Assembly: GCA_038380435.1 (NCBI GenBank)
Contig: JAWZYU010000017.1
Location: 22,381,283-22,445,282, forward strand
Source of the DNA: Ryuthela nishihirai
Lineage: Eukaryota; Arthropoda; Arachnida; Araneae; Heptathelidae
Reading direction: 5' to 3'
Length of the DNA stretch: 64,000 nt
Shown here in pieces: positions 23,769-35,161 of the stretch. Position 1 is the first letter of the stretch; each line of letters opens with the position of its first letter. The position numbers were made by a program, and so were the translations under genes. Below the pieces are notes generated by a model, which ran no database searches, was not told where the DNA came from, and worked only from the letters and a program-made list of their open reading frames with translations.

Positions 23769-24960
23769 TACACACTAATCAGCCAAAACATTAAAACCAC
23801 CTCTGCATTATGCAAAGAAGCGCACATGCAGCCAATCAGTGGCACGTGCTAAGGCTGTGAATGATAAATATATTAAAACTGGGTCGGAGCTCTCGCAGGC
23901 AGTATTTTGTTTTGTCTCAACATGTGATTGTCTCAACATCTGATTTCAATGAAGGCCAAATCATTATGGCAAGATGCCTTGGTAAGAGCATCTTTGAAAT
24001 AGCGATGCTGTAGGCTGCTCACACTATGCAGTAGTTAGTGACACTTGGAGCCATCAACAAGGCATTGGCCGGTCACGCCTCTATGATGCTAGAGGTCAGT
24101 GCAGGCTATCTTGTCTTGTCCGCAGCAACAGGAGGGCTACTGTGGCTGACATTACCCATAATTTCAATTGTGGTAAAGGGCCCAATGTGTCCGAACGCAC
24201 AGTTCATTGTAAGCTCTAGGATATGGGTCTCTGCAGCTGCATTCGTGTGCCTATGCTCACAGCTGTTCACTGTCGTCAACACTTGCAATCGGCACGTAAT
24301 CATTGATATTGGACCATAGAAGACTGGAAGAGGGTTGCATAGTCAGACGAATCCCATTTTCTGTTACACTATGTGGACAGACGAGCTTGTCTGCAATATT
24401 TACCGACGGAAGCCTTCTTACCTGGATGCACTGTGGGATGGATCCAGGTGGCTGGAGGGAGTGTGATGGTCTGGGCAATATTTTCTTGGGGAACACTTGG
24501 ATCAATTATCCCTGTAGAGCAAACTCTGACAGCTGTCACCTACCTGAACATCATGGCTGACCAAGTACACCCTTTTATGGTGACTGTATTCCCTGGCGGA
24601 GATGGTGTCTTTCAGCAAGACGGTGCCCCATGTCACACTGCGACGAAAGTTCAGGAATGTTTCCTAGAACATGATGAAGAATTCCATTTATTGCCATGGC
24701 CCCCAAATTCACCGGACACGAATCCTCTCAAGCATATTTGTGATTTGAGTTGGAGAAACGGGTACAAGCAGCATCATCCCAACCATGTAATTTATGGGAA
24801 CTGCAGGATCTTCTGTTGCAGTCATGGTACCAGATATCAAGGGACACCTACCAACATCTCGTTGAATCAATGCCTCATTGGGTGAGAGCTCTTTTGGTGG
24901 TTAGAGGAGGTCCTACATCATATAAGGTAGGTGGTTTTAATGTTTTGGCTGATCAGTGTA
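23769..24960 (+). mobile_element. Tc1-like transposon with inverted ends
   Basis: The left end has CACTAATCAGCCAAAACATT and the right end AATGTTTTGGCTGATCAGTG, perfect to near-perfect inverted repeats with TA at the boundary. The interior encodes a decayed Tc1-type transposase. It starts 15 bases after the end of the previous element, so two different Tc1/mariner elements are almost abutting across a TA microsatellite. A related element lies at 47496-48560. Confidence 0.88.
24320..24890 (+). pseudogene. Decayed Tc1-like transposase, catalytic E lost
   Basis: The longest open part (24373-24885) contains GCTVGWIQVAGGSVMVWAIF, FQQDGAPCHTATKVQECF and WPPNSPDTNPLKHICDL. Family members have NPIEH in the last motif, with the catalytic glutamate; here it reads NPLKH, an E-to-K change that alone would destroy activity. 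The N-terminal HTH region upstream (23950-24300) is broken by frameshifts. Confidence 0.8.
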
Positions 24961-25070
24961 TATTGACAATTCAGTATGAACAGATATAAACAAATCAGTG
25001 TATGAAAAAAAAATTCATTGAAATGAAATGCATCAAAATAGAAGCAAACTCAAAAAAATATAAAAAATAA

Positions 25071-25252
25071 ATATCTCCTCAAGCAGCTGCTTGATACAAA
25101 GGGTTGTCAGTTTATAATGCCATATTAGGTCTGTGAGGATAGCAGAACCTCAGCAGAAAAGCAATATAAACATTCCTGCCTTACCCGCAGCTCAAACTTG
25201 GGCCCTTTAGATCAATAGCCTGGTGTGCTAACCACTCAGCCACAGGATAGCC
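25071..25252 (-). repeat. SINE family 2 copy
   Basis: It is read on the minus strand. The 3' end CTCCTCAAGCAGCTGCTTGA is at left and the tRNA-like head is at right (ACCACTCAGCCACAGGATAG). Confidence 0.82.
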
Positions 25253-25270
25253 TCATAAAAATAAAATAAA

Positions 25271-25446
25271 ATGCCCTCCTCAAGCAGCTGCTTGCCAGAG
25301 GTCTGACAGGAGTCTCAGTTTTTATGCCATAATGTCTGTGAGGAAGGTGGAGACCTCAGCAGAAAGATAACACAAACATCGATGCATTATCCAGGGATCG
25401 AACCCAGGTTCCCTTGATCAGGAGCCAAGCATGCTAACCACTCTAA
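25271..25446 (-). repeat. SINE family 2 copy, second of a direct pair
   Basis: It lies 18 bases after the previous copy in the same orientation. The 3' end CCTCCTCAAGCAGCTGCTTG is intact, and the head is truncated at GCTAACCACTC. Confidence 0.8.
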
Positions 25447-26531
25447 TATGGGATGTTACAGGTGTCATATTACATTATTTTTTTTTTGTTATTGATATGC
25501 ATTTTATTTTACACTATTGATTTAAAAGTTTCGGAGTGGAAATAAAATTTCAAAAATCAATAATTTCAGATTTGTCTTTTAAATACATGAAATAAAGTAA
25601 TTAACAATGTGAAATAATGACTTAGTATTGTTTATATTTAGCAGTTGTCTAATTTTAAGCATATTCTCATTTTTTTTCTTCCCTTATAATTGTTTGGTAA
25701 ATTATAAAAATTTTGTGGAGCTAGAATCATGAAATGTTTGTGGATAATTTTTTGAAAAGGTACATGATAAGTTCTCTGTTTCTGAGATTTATTTCTCTAT
25801 GTTGTAATTTCAATATATCTGGAATTTTAAATGCAAATAAAAGATTTTTTTATAAATATATAATTGTTTTAGAACCAAAATTTTATTTTCTATATTTTTT
25901 AGTATTATTTATAATAACATAATGTTATTAATTTAATTAAAGAGTTTACATATATTCCTCCCTAACTAATTAAACAATATTGTAGATTAGATTGTATCCA
26001 TGAATAGTAAAGAGTTGTGAGAAAGATAGTACCTACAATTTTCTTAATGATATATTCTAATTAAGAAATACCGTAATCATTTTGCAATCATGTTTCAGTT
26101 TTAAATTATTATCAATATTAATCCTCAAATATTTGAATGTTTTAACTTATTTAATTTCTACACATGCACATACATTATTATTACAAGTAATTCTATGATA
26201 TAGGTTTTTTTTTTCTTAAAATTAGTGTTTTTAGACTAAAATACATTGAATATGATTTTTCAGTATTTAGTGTTAGATGATTTTGATGAAACCATAATTG
26301 AATTTTTTAAAATCTTGAGCTATATTAGATTTCAAATTTTCGAAAATTTTTGCTTCTATACTATAGCAGTGTCATCAGCATAGGATATAGGATATCCTTT
26401 TAACCCTACCAGGGTTCCACCTGAAAACTGGTTCACATCCAGAGGCCCAGCTATTTTTTCACTATGTTCAGCCAAAAAAAAAATTACTGTAGAACTTTTT
26501 TGCCAAACAACTAATAAAAGGAATTAAAAAG

Positions 26532-26725
26532 AAATATCCTCTCAAGCAGCTGCTTTCCACAGAGGTCTGACAGGAGCCTGCCCATTAATTCGCCATAGTA
26601 GATCTGTGAGGATGGCTGGACTACAGTAGGAAGACAACACAAACATCCATGACTTGCCCAGGACTCAAACCCAGATCTCTTTGATCAGCAGCCAAGCGTG
26701 CTAACCACTTGGCCACGGGATGGCC
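26532..26725 (-). repeat. SINE family 2 copy
   Basis: It is complete from CTCTCAAGCAGCTGCTT to GGCCACGGGATGGCC. Confidence 0.82.
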
Positions 26726-27486
26726 ATAAAGGAATTATGGCATGTTATATGTCGAATTAAATAGCATTCAATTCTGGATTTTTTTTGAAAATGGTGACAG
26801 TTAGGAATTATTTATCCCATGTAAAATAAAAGTGAATATTTCTAACACTGCATGATCTGTACTCATGTGTTCTCTAAATCCATATTCCGATTTAGAGAAC
26901 AATTATTAATTTAGAGAACAATTAATTTAGAAATTTTGTAATTCTATTTCTCAATTGTTTCAATAACTGTCAAAAAAGTAGATAATATAGAGATTTGGTC
27001 TATAATTATGTAAAATATTTTTATCTCCTTTTCATATATAGACTTTACAGTATCAGTTTTCAGTTAGTTTATAAAAATACCAAAATTAAATGATTTATGA
27101 TTTGTGTTAAATGTAGTGCATGATATTTGTTGACTTAGATGAAAATAAAGTTTATGGATGTCTCTTTCAAAAAATACAGAATACTTGTTATTTAAGATAG
27201 AGGGATAATTATGAAAGTTATTATTTGCCTCATTAGCATTAATAAAATGATAAGAGCAAGTAAACATAACTAACAGCTTTAAACAGCTGTTGCCACACCA
27301 AATATAAAGCAGTATCAGTATAAGAACGATGAATTGTACAACATGTATGGTGTTCATTTTTGCATCTTATCAGTTCTCAGCTCAAGTTACTCAAAAAAAA
27401 AAATGCTAGTCAGGTCACCAGTCTTGTGCACATATCTAGGAAGAGCTACAATAATAAGCCTTTAATTGCAATCAATAGCAAGCTGC

Positions 27487-27660
27487 TGGTCACTGATCCT
27501 ATGGTGCTGGATGGCCTTGACTGGAGACTACCATCTGTCTCCAAATGGTTCCAGTGGGTTCCCTACCCGATTCTTCTCTGCCCTCAGGGTCCTTGCCACC
27601 TGGCCATTTAGTCCATTGTGTGCAAAAAAAAAAGTACTGCTCAGAGATAAAATAACCCTA
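27487..27660 (+). repeat. SINE family 1 copy, 5'-truncated
   Basis: It contains only the 3' half, from GGATGGCCTTGACTGGAG to CAGAGATAAAATAACCC. Confidence 0.75.
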
Positions 27661-27699
27661 AAATCCTATGGTGATGGATTAACATCAACATTAGAGGAG

Positions 27700-27790
27700 C
27701 CCTTGATCAGTGGCTGGTAGCTAAGTGGTCAGAGCACCTGACTTGTTATCAGGAGGTTGTGGGGTCACTGAGATCAAGGCAATGTTTTCT
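27700..27790 (+). repeat. SINE family 3 copy (tRNA-derived)
   Basis: It has GGTAGCTAAGTGGTCAGAGC, then a hairpin CCTGACTTGTTATCAGG and a decayed B box. It aligns with 18610-18730 over more than 80 bases, including the flanking CTTGATCAG and GATCAAGG blocks. Confidence 0.6.
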
Positions 27791-27908
27791 GTATACCTAT
27801 GTCAAGAGGATACTTACACAGCATAATAGTGGTTAAATACTTTGTAAACCAGAGAAGAGTTCCATGACAGGAACGTTGCCAAAAGATGCTGAATAAACAA
27901 CCAATATA

Positions 27909-27972
27909 ACATTTTTGTTGACAACATATTGATTGATTGATTGATCAATCAATATGCTGTCAACAAAAATGC
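27909..27972. repeat. 64-base near-perfect hairpin
   Basis: CATTTTTGTTGACAACATAT followed by TGATTGATTGATTGATCAATC returns as the inverted ATATGCTGTCAACAAAAATG. About 28 of 30 arm positions pair. Confidence 0.75.
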
Positions 27973-28160
27973 GATTCTGCATAATGCCACTGATAAAGCA
28001 CCGCACACAAAACTGCCACAAACAAAAATGCTGCTAATAAAAACAGCGCACAACAAAATGCCACCTATGCAAAATGGCATGAACAAAAATGCTGTCTGTA
28101 CAAAATGCCGCATGCAAAAACACTGCCTGTACAAAATGCTGTCTATACATAACACCAAGA
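27973..28160. repeat. Degenerate ACAAAATGC microrepeat array
   Basis: Units of 18-25 bases built from (A)ACAAAAATGC(C/T)G(C/T) repeat eight or more times, for example GAACAAAAATGCTGTCTGT and ACAAAATGCCGCATGCA. The open frames on both strands across it come from the repeat and are not genes. Confidence 0.7.
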
Positions 28161-28289
28161 GCAAAAAGCCACCCATTTGCTTCAATTAGCTTGCTACTGA
28201 TCTTATTGCTTTTCATGCTTTTGTGCATTTGGTAAAATATTTTAAGAGATAAAAATTCTTTTTGGGTCGGATGGGTGTTGTGAAATATT

Positions 28290-28720
28290 ACAATTTGCAC
28301 CTTCCGAGAAATTCATGTCCACTAATGGCATATTGTTGCAGGAATGATGGCTTAAGCCATCCTTGCACCTTTGTGGTCTTCTGATAGTGCTCGTAGTACC
28401 CATCTTGCAAAGACTGTGGAATCCTAATCCCTGAATGACCCGACAGTTGTTCACATGACAGATTCAAGTCTTGCTGTAATTCTTCTGTTTTCAAGAATTG
28501 CATTTCCCACATGTCTTGTCTGTTATGCCCACTATAGTGGATCTGCTGCTTCTCTCACAATTGTCTGTACTGACTTGTCCACTTATCAAGTGTGCACACC
28601 ACTTTGCCACACTCTGCTGCCTGTCATATTGTTTCTGTAAACCTCAACCAGCTGACTAATTTCTGCTGCAGACACATTCATTGCATTCAAAAACTGAATT
28701 GCTGCCCAGACCTTGTGCTT
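28290..28720 (-). pseudogene. Possible Tc1-like transposase N-terminal relic
   Basis: Minus-strand pieces such as ISAAEISQLVEVYRNNM, TEELQQDLNLSCEQLSG and IRIPQSLQDGYYEHYQKTTK resemble the paired HTH region of Tc1-like transposases, where a TAVQLQxDLN.. segment precedes a recognition helix. The frames are broken and the match is weak. A decayed non-mobile gene cannot be excluded. Confidence 0.35.
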
Positions 28721-28904
28721 CGAGTCAAGTTGCCATGTTTTAACTGATGGCCATCACCACACATGCAGTACAAAGTGATGACTTTCAGTGCAGTGTTGCC
28801 AACTGAGAATGACAAATCACCTTGAAACATTTCCAATCAGTTTAGGACCAATTGTAATGATATGCAAGGGAGCTATGGCCTTATGATTTGTGTGCTTAAA
28901 TGAA

Positions 28905-29128
28905 AACAAGCCCTTTCAAAATGCTAGTAAGGGTAATTGAGGTGAAAAATTATTAAATTCATTTATATTCCATGCTTTTTTCAAGAAATTTGTATAAAGA
29001 CTTTTGAAATGGAGGGGAAATATACTGCATTTGAAATCCACTGTCTTGCCCCCCCCCCCCATTTACATTTTTCCAACTCGATTTTGCTGTTTCGTGGACC
29101 CCTCCCCTGAGATTTCTAGATCAGGGCC
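28905..29128 (+). mobile_element. Copy of the GGGCC-AGATC MITE family
   Basis: It shares with 9955-10180 the CCTTTCA.AATGC.AGTAAG block, the AATGGA.GGGGAAAT block, the GAAATCCA.TCT block and the right end TCTAGATCAGGGCCTG. The left end is degraded. Confidence 0.5.
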
Positions 29129-30302
29129 TGTTCTATATATATGTGTGTTTTACTTGTCATTGGGATCCCTTATTCTTGCAATGGGCATCCCCTTTTTTTT
29201 ATAGCTGTTTGTGTTCTTATGGCTTTATGTTTAACATTTCTTCATAGCATTAATTATTTTTCTGTCTTTAGTTTATCATTCTTCAACTGTTTAATTTTTT
29301 AATATTTTTATGTTATTCGCTTTTACCACTCTTAGTACTTATTATAGAGTTAGGGTCTTAGTTCAAAGTAGCACTAATGACAGGGATCGTTCATAATTTA
29401 AATTTCAAATTTTTCTTGTAATTGGGGGGGGGGGGGGAGAAAAAAAAAGAGTAAAATAATTTTTTTTGGTTATAATTTTAACCACTTAATTTAATCAGTT
29501 TCCATTTAATCAGTAGTATTCAATATATAACTCTTTGATAACATCAAAATATTTAGCAAATACACTTTGCACTGATAAATAATGTACATATTAATCATTC
29601 AAAGTCACTAAAGATAAAATAATGTACAAAATGTTTAAATTGATGAATAAAGTCCAGAAACAATTGTCCTTGATGAAACTTGGTTGGTTTTAATTTTCAA
29701 GTGATTTATTTACCTATTTTCCTATTGCTTATCATTTATTGGTTTCTCAGTTTATGAATTTTTCAGAACAGTGGTTCCCATTCCAACATATTTTTCAAAT
29801 GCAGCAGACAAAATTAATGATTTGTGTCAAATGAAAGCTTATGACTCAGGGAGTGTCAAGAGGCCATAAAAAATTGACCCCCATGCTTTCTCCCCCCCCT
29901 AAAAAAGGAGAAATATGAAAACAATTGTTCCACTATGTCTTCCGAATGCAAGGGCCTACAATTATGTGTTGGATGCCAAATGAAAGCTCATATGAGGACT
30001 ATTGTAGAGTGTTCGAATTATGCCCTCCACCATTCTCCTTCAGTCCTTTTTTTTTGGTAGGTTTTCATAAGGGTGTACCTTAATAAGTTACATCTCAAAG
30101 CTTGTGATGTCTCCAATGTCATGGGTTACCTTAAATACAACTCCAAAAACGGGGAGGAAAAATGTGGTCGATGTTTCATTCCTATATCAAATGAAAGTTT
30201 AACTGTAGGTGCTTTTAGTGATGAAAAAAATAGATATATTTACAAAATATCAATTTATCTCCCCATATGCACCCTAAGAAGTAGAAAATAAAACTGAAGC
30301 AT

Positions 30303-30437
30303 ATTGATGGTGCAATCAGTCACTGAATTCGTACCCGCTTCGAAGGAAGGGTCCAGTTTACTTACTCAAGATTGCTGACCCCCTATTTTCCTATGAAGTG
30401 AATACAAATTCAGTGAATGATTGCACCGTTGATATAC
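30303..30437. mobile_element. Small palindromic-end MITE
   Basis: The outer 34 or so bases are inverted repeats: TATTGATGGTGCAATCA with TCACTGAATT on the left, and AATTCAGTGAATGATTGCAC with GTTGATATA on the right. The unit is about 135 bp. The core has CCCGCTTCGAAGGAAGGGTC. The superfamily is unknown; a TA-type target is possible. Confidence 0.5.
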
Positions 30438-30898
30438 TATTGTTTTATTTCCTATTTTCAGGGTTCATATGGGAAGATTGGTATTGTTTAAATTTTTAAA
30501 TTTATTAGCATCCATTTTTAACATAGTTGAGTGGCATTTATATATATATTACGATATGTCAGATAATTTTTTCCCTCTAACTGGGCTTGGGTGCAGTAAT
30601 TATTGAAATGATTCAGGCCCAGGTGGTATCAGGTTCGATAATTTTAGGCTCAGACATGCTGGACTCTTAATTTCCCTTCCGTTTGAAGTGCCAATAGTTA
30701 TATATTCAGCTTATGACTTCTTTGAGGCACAAATTATAAATTATAATGAGAAATAATTTATCCTACCACATCTTCTATTCTCATAATATTTGTTATCCTT
30801 TTGTTTGAAAATTAATCATTTTTAAATTAAATAATTATATTTTGAGATATAACAGGTACGAAATTTACACAACTGTGAATGGTTTTTCAGTATTAGTT

Positions 30899-31103
30899 TT
30901 AGGAGCTGGTGACCAAGTTATTAGTGCCCTTAACTACTGATTAAAGGCTTAGGATTCGAGTCCTGAATAAAATATGGAATCTTTTCTATGTTGTCTTACT
31001 TCTGAGATTTCACCTTCCTCACAGACTTTCTTTCTCCGTGGAGTATTTTACTGGTAGGCTCTTGTCAGACCTCTATGGCAATTAGCTGTTTTAGGGGTAA
31101 TGT
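30899..31103 (+). repeat. SINE family 2 copy, diverged
   Basis: The B box GGATTCGAGTCC and the body (TGTCTTACTTCTGAG, CTCTTGTCAGACCTCTATGG) are recognisable. The tail is decayed (TTAGCTGTTTTAGGGGTA). Confidence 0.65.
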
Positions 31104-31232
31104 TTTTGTTTATTATTAATGTTTGTAAACAATCAAGAAGCCAACAATTAATGAATACTGTAGTTACTTTCATATTATTTCAGTATAGAACTTCAGTGTC
31201 ATGCACAAGTATGTTTAACGTTTTATTCATTT

Positions 31233-31415
31233 TAAGGCAGTGATTGAGTGGTTAGTGTGCTTGGTTATGGAGCAAAGGAATTTTCTGGGTTCTAATCTCT
31301 GATAATGCATGTATTTTTTCTTTCTCTTTCTGCTGAGCTCTTGTCTTCCTCACAAATCTTTTCTTATATTTGAAGGCTCCTGTCGGAGCCGTTACAAGTG
31401 GGCCACACAAGTAAT
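31233..31415 (+). repeat. SINE family 2 copy, diverged
   Basis: The head GATTGAGTGGTTAGTGTGC and body (CTGCTGAGCTCTTGTCTTCC) are present, and the tail is broken. Confidence 0.6.
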
Positions 31416-32198
31416 AATTTTTTTTTCAATAATTTTTAATGTAATAGATATAGAGTTTACCATAAAATAGGCATGATTTGTTATCCTCACCAACTTGAAA
31501 TGAGTTTTTTTGTAACTTGAAACCAAGAATAGGTCCACAGATTTCTTTAGCAGATGGCAAGATGAGTGAAAATAAATTGCCAAGTTTATGTTAGCTAGCA
31601 GTATGTGTAAGGTTTGAGTTATGCTATGTTGAGCCAGTGAACATAAATGTATTGCTATTGAATAATAGAAGGTAATAATATAAAAGTAATAGATTAAAGA
31701 AAATGAATCATTATTATATTCTCTTATTACTACTTTTCTTGTTATTTCCATTGTTACTCTAAAAACTCATCACTCTTGTACCCTTAAGGACTTCTAGTGT
31801 CCTTGAACAATGCATATGTATATATGAAATGAAATCAAGAGTTATTGGAAAAATGTCTTGTAGAAGAATATTCTTAACTCTCTAATCCATACCTATCCAT
31901 TCATATGTGATTAGAATTTTTTTTTTTTTTTCATTTGTCATATGCAGTACAGCATTTCCATTAAAGCTAATTTTAAATTTTTAAACGTTTGAAAGTTTGG
32001 AAGAAATGTATTAAAGGTTAAGAATTGTACCGTGTGATGGGGGGGGGGGGAATAATTCTCGACATTATTGTAAGTATATAAGGTGTGTCAAAGTTTCAGA
32101 ATTAAATCAATGAAAAATTTTATTGTAAATGTACAAATTTTGTTTAGTAGTCATATTCTAAATAATCACCCTGTTACTTTGATGCACTTGCTTATCAG

Positions 32199-32545
32199 GC
32201 AGGGGTGGCTCAGTCAGTAACACACCAGACTTATATTCTACAGTTCTCAGGGTCAAGTATGCATTGAGATTTATCTCTGTTAAACCCCACCCTTCTATCA
32301 GTCAGAAAGGGAACATACAGGGTTTGGAAAGACCACTGTCTGTTGGAAGCTATGTTCAAGATAGCCATACCCTGTGTATGCTGAAGAACACACTGGGTGT
32401 CCTTGATGAGAGGCTCCCACTTGTCTCCTGACAGTTGTCCAGTGGGTTCCATACCCTAACCATCCCTGAGCCCTTGGAGTCCTTGTGACTTAGCCATTTA
32501 GCCCATTGTGTGCAAAATAGCACCACTCAGAGGTAGAGCAATTCA
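32199..32545 (+). repeat. SINE family 1 copy
   Basis: It has the head GGGGTGGCTCAGTCAGTAAC, a decayed B box, the body and the tail CACTCAGAGGTAGAGCAATTC. The minus-strand frame at 32231-32452 is a by-product. Confidence 0.8.
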
Positions 32546-33085
32546 GTTACAGTTACAAGCGCATTTACTTCATTACATGTTCTTTCGATTCTCTTCTATT
32601 GATGCAAAATGAATTCCTTTCAATGAAGTTTTCAGTTTGAGAAAAAAGAACAAATTATGCACATTTTCTCAAATGTTTCATAACTCCCAGATGAAATGCT
32701 TGGCTCACTGTCTGTCCTTGCAGAATGTACTCCTCTTAAAACCTTTCTATTTTTAAAAGTAAATCGGCATTTTCAATTGGAGAAGCAATTTTTTTTGGTT
32801 TTAGGGATGGAGTTTTGATGACTTCGACATTTTGTTTTTGGGTCATAGGGATAGGTTTGGATATATTGATTATTTTGGCCAACAGATTACAACTTTATGA
32901 CTTAACAACATGATATGACAGTTTTGGGTACCATCTTAATCTGCAACTTTCTCATTTGGAGATTTTTGATTAAAATAACCTAATAATCTTTTGTTCAAGA
33001 CCAATTGGTCTGCCATCATTCTGTAAGACTTTTAGACATTTAGTAGTAAATACACAGAGTTATGTGTTGACACAGAAGTCAATAA

Positions 33086-33248
33086 GTAGTTTTGTGGAAA
33101 AAAATCATTTCTACTGATGTGTAGGACTGAAACCCATGTCTCTCCTGATTAATGCCATATCGTTCTGCCATGAATCTGGAGATATGTGGGTTTGAGTCCT
33201 GCTCATTGGCAAACCACTTTTTTTCCCCCACAAAGCTATTTAGTAGAC
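33086..33248. mobile_element. Inverted pair of tRNA-like sequences (foldback)
   Basis: The left arm AGTAGTTTTGTGGAAAAAAA with GGACTGAAACCCATGTCTC is mirrored by the right arm GAGATATGTGGGTTTGAGTC with CCCCCACAAAGCTATTTAG. Each arm carries a B-box-like core (GGTTTGAGTCC type), so this is two tRNA-derived units head to head. Confidence 0.5.
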
Positions 33249-33953
33249 ATTTTTTAGATCATACGAATGTTCTCACTTGTTCGATATTTTTCTGTGATTG
33301 GGCATCTTAATCATGTATCATCTTTCATGTCTATTCTTCCTCCTGCAAACCTCTTATCTCACTCAAACATACCTTATATTAATATTGCATAATCTCTCTA
33401 GATATGCTCCAATTGAAAAAAATGTATGTTGCACTTTCATTCAGCAACCATTTAATTCATAATGGCAGTTAAACTTATAATTAATAATAACTTTTATTCA
33501 GTTTCACCAAAAACTTTATAATTATTTCTGTTCTATAAATTTATTCCCTATCTGCAAAGCACAATTTCTAAACCTGTAACATTGCAAAAGTTTTGTATGG
33601 CTACAGAACACAACTGCCGAATTCAATAGTTAACCCAGTACTGACAGGAAGGTTTGAGAGAAGGTTCATGAACTCTATGCCAGTGCTGCCACATGTCAGG
33701 AAAAAAGAATCCAGTCCTGTAACTTTACCTTGGGGCATTAGTGTATATTGCATATGATCAATAATAGCAGATTTCTGTTACTGTAAATTTTGTCACTCTG
33801 GGAAATTGATATACTAATGTTGAACTATTACTAATATAACTTTGAACTAAGTAATATTTGATGTTAATGATGTAAAATGTTTTATTTTATTAATTGAAAA
33901 TTTCTGAATAACCTTTTGAAATGGATATCTGTAATAAATTATTGTTTACCTAG

Positions 33954-34263
33954 CTTCCAATCAATGGTTTGTCCCTCCTGTAAAAGGGGATATTCCACCA
34001 GGATGTGCTGCTTATGGATTTGTCTGTGATGGAACACGTCTTCTTGTATTTGGTGGAATGGTTGAATACGGGAAATATTCTAACGAACTTTATGAATTGC
34101 AAGCAAGTCGATGGGAGTGGAAGAGGTTAAAACCTAGACCCCCAAAAAACTTGCCTCCTCCATGTCCACGCCTTGGCCACAGCTTCACGCTCATAAATAA
34201 TAAAGTATATTTGTTTGGAGGACTAGCCAATGATAGTGATGATCCTAAAAATAATATCCCAAG
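33954..34263 (+). CDS. HCFC1: HCF exon 2: kelch blades 2 and 3
   Basis: This exon completes codon 54 and runs to two bases of codon 157. It carries the blade 2 signature [19 protein letters not shown] and the blade 3 signature [17 protein letters not shown]. Both are near-identical to HCF of insects and vertebrates. The segment [10 protein letters not shown] contains the proline equivalent to human HCF-1 Pro134, whose change to serine causes the temperature-sensitive tsBN67 cell-cycle arrest; here it is proline. The acceptor is TTTACCTAG|CT and the donor is AAG|GTAAGT. The phase (1 in, 2 out) matches exons 1 and 3. There are no stops in frame. Confidence 0.96.
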
Positions 34264-34436
34264 GTAAGTAACCTATTTTTGATATTGTCATAATTTTAAC
34301 CTTTTTGGCAACTGTATTACATTAATAAGGTTATTACATATGTTGAACAATTTTTAAAGGCACTATAACTAAATATTTAATAAAAACATTTATTTACAAC
34401 AATTTCACTGTTATTAAAAGTAATTAGCAGTCTGGT

Positions 34437-34823
34437 TGGGTTGGGTTGTTTTACCTCTGAGCGGCACTTTTTTGCACACCATGGGCTAAATGGCCAGATC
34501 ACATGGACCCCAAAGGCTCAGAGAAGGTTGGGGCAGGGGACCCACTGGAACAGCTGTTGGGAGACAGATGGTAGCCTCCCGTCAAGGCCATCCAGTGTGT
34601 TCTTTAACGTGCACAGGGTATGGCTCTCCCGCACACGGGGCCACGGCTTAACGTCCCATCCGACGGACGGCGGCCTTTCCAAGCCCATCGGTGTCCCCTA
34701 CTGACCGTGAGCAGGGCGGGGAATTTTGCGGAGATAAATCTCAACGCTGACCCAGCTGGGACTCGAACCTGGGAAGTACAGATTACGAGTCTGGCGCGCT
34801 ACCGACTGAGCCACCCCCGCCCC
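34437..34823 (-). repeat. SINE family 1, young full-length copy
   Basis: This is one of two near-consensus copies. A perfect 12-base target duplication TAGCAGTCTGGT lies at 34425-34436 and 34824-34835. The tRNA-like head on the minus strand has a perfect B box (GGTTCGAGTCC). Its anticodon-loop equivalent CTCGTAA suggests a tRNA-Thr(CGT)-like ancestor. It inserted 174 bases after HCF exon 2. Confidence 0.92.
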
Positions 34824-35161
34824 TAGCAGTCTGGTACTTTAAGTTCTAATTATTCTTTCATTAGTAGAGATTCTTTGCCCACGCACAAGTGCTGTAGCAA
34901 TAAAGTCCATTGCATTTTTATCCTTTTTATGCAGAGATATAACGATATTCCTTAGTGATAGTTACTGATTCACTCATTGACCTACAGTTGATAGTAGACT
35001 GCTAATTATTTTCTAAAATTTATTAATAGTAAAATTGTTGTAATTGAAAATTTTTAGCAATTGACACTGTGATATAATTCTTTTAAATATTTATGTTACA
35101 CAGTATTAAAAACTATTCCAGTTCCCTGAAGTTTAATAAATAAGTTAATCTATTATGGTAT

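Larger units (their letters stand above)
24961..33085. other. Intron 1, distal part between listed elements; unassigned stretches
   Basis: Apart from the listed SINEs, MITEs, hairpin and Tc1-like relic, the stretches 25450-26530, 26726-27480, 29130-30300, 30440-30898 and 31416-32198 show only AT-rich DNA with G and C homopolymers, for example the G run near 29424. No exon-like conserved peptide was found. Confidence 0.35.

Noticed and set aside
27973..28160. Possible CRISPR-like array of short repeats
   Set aside because: Repeats are degenerate, without unique spacers of constant length, and the genome is eukaryotic.
34441..34704. 87-residue open frame, almost repeated on the minus strand at 42997-43260
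   Set aside because: Both are the antisense of young SINE family 1 copies. The similarity between them comes from the repeat, and no known domain is present.
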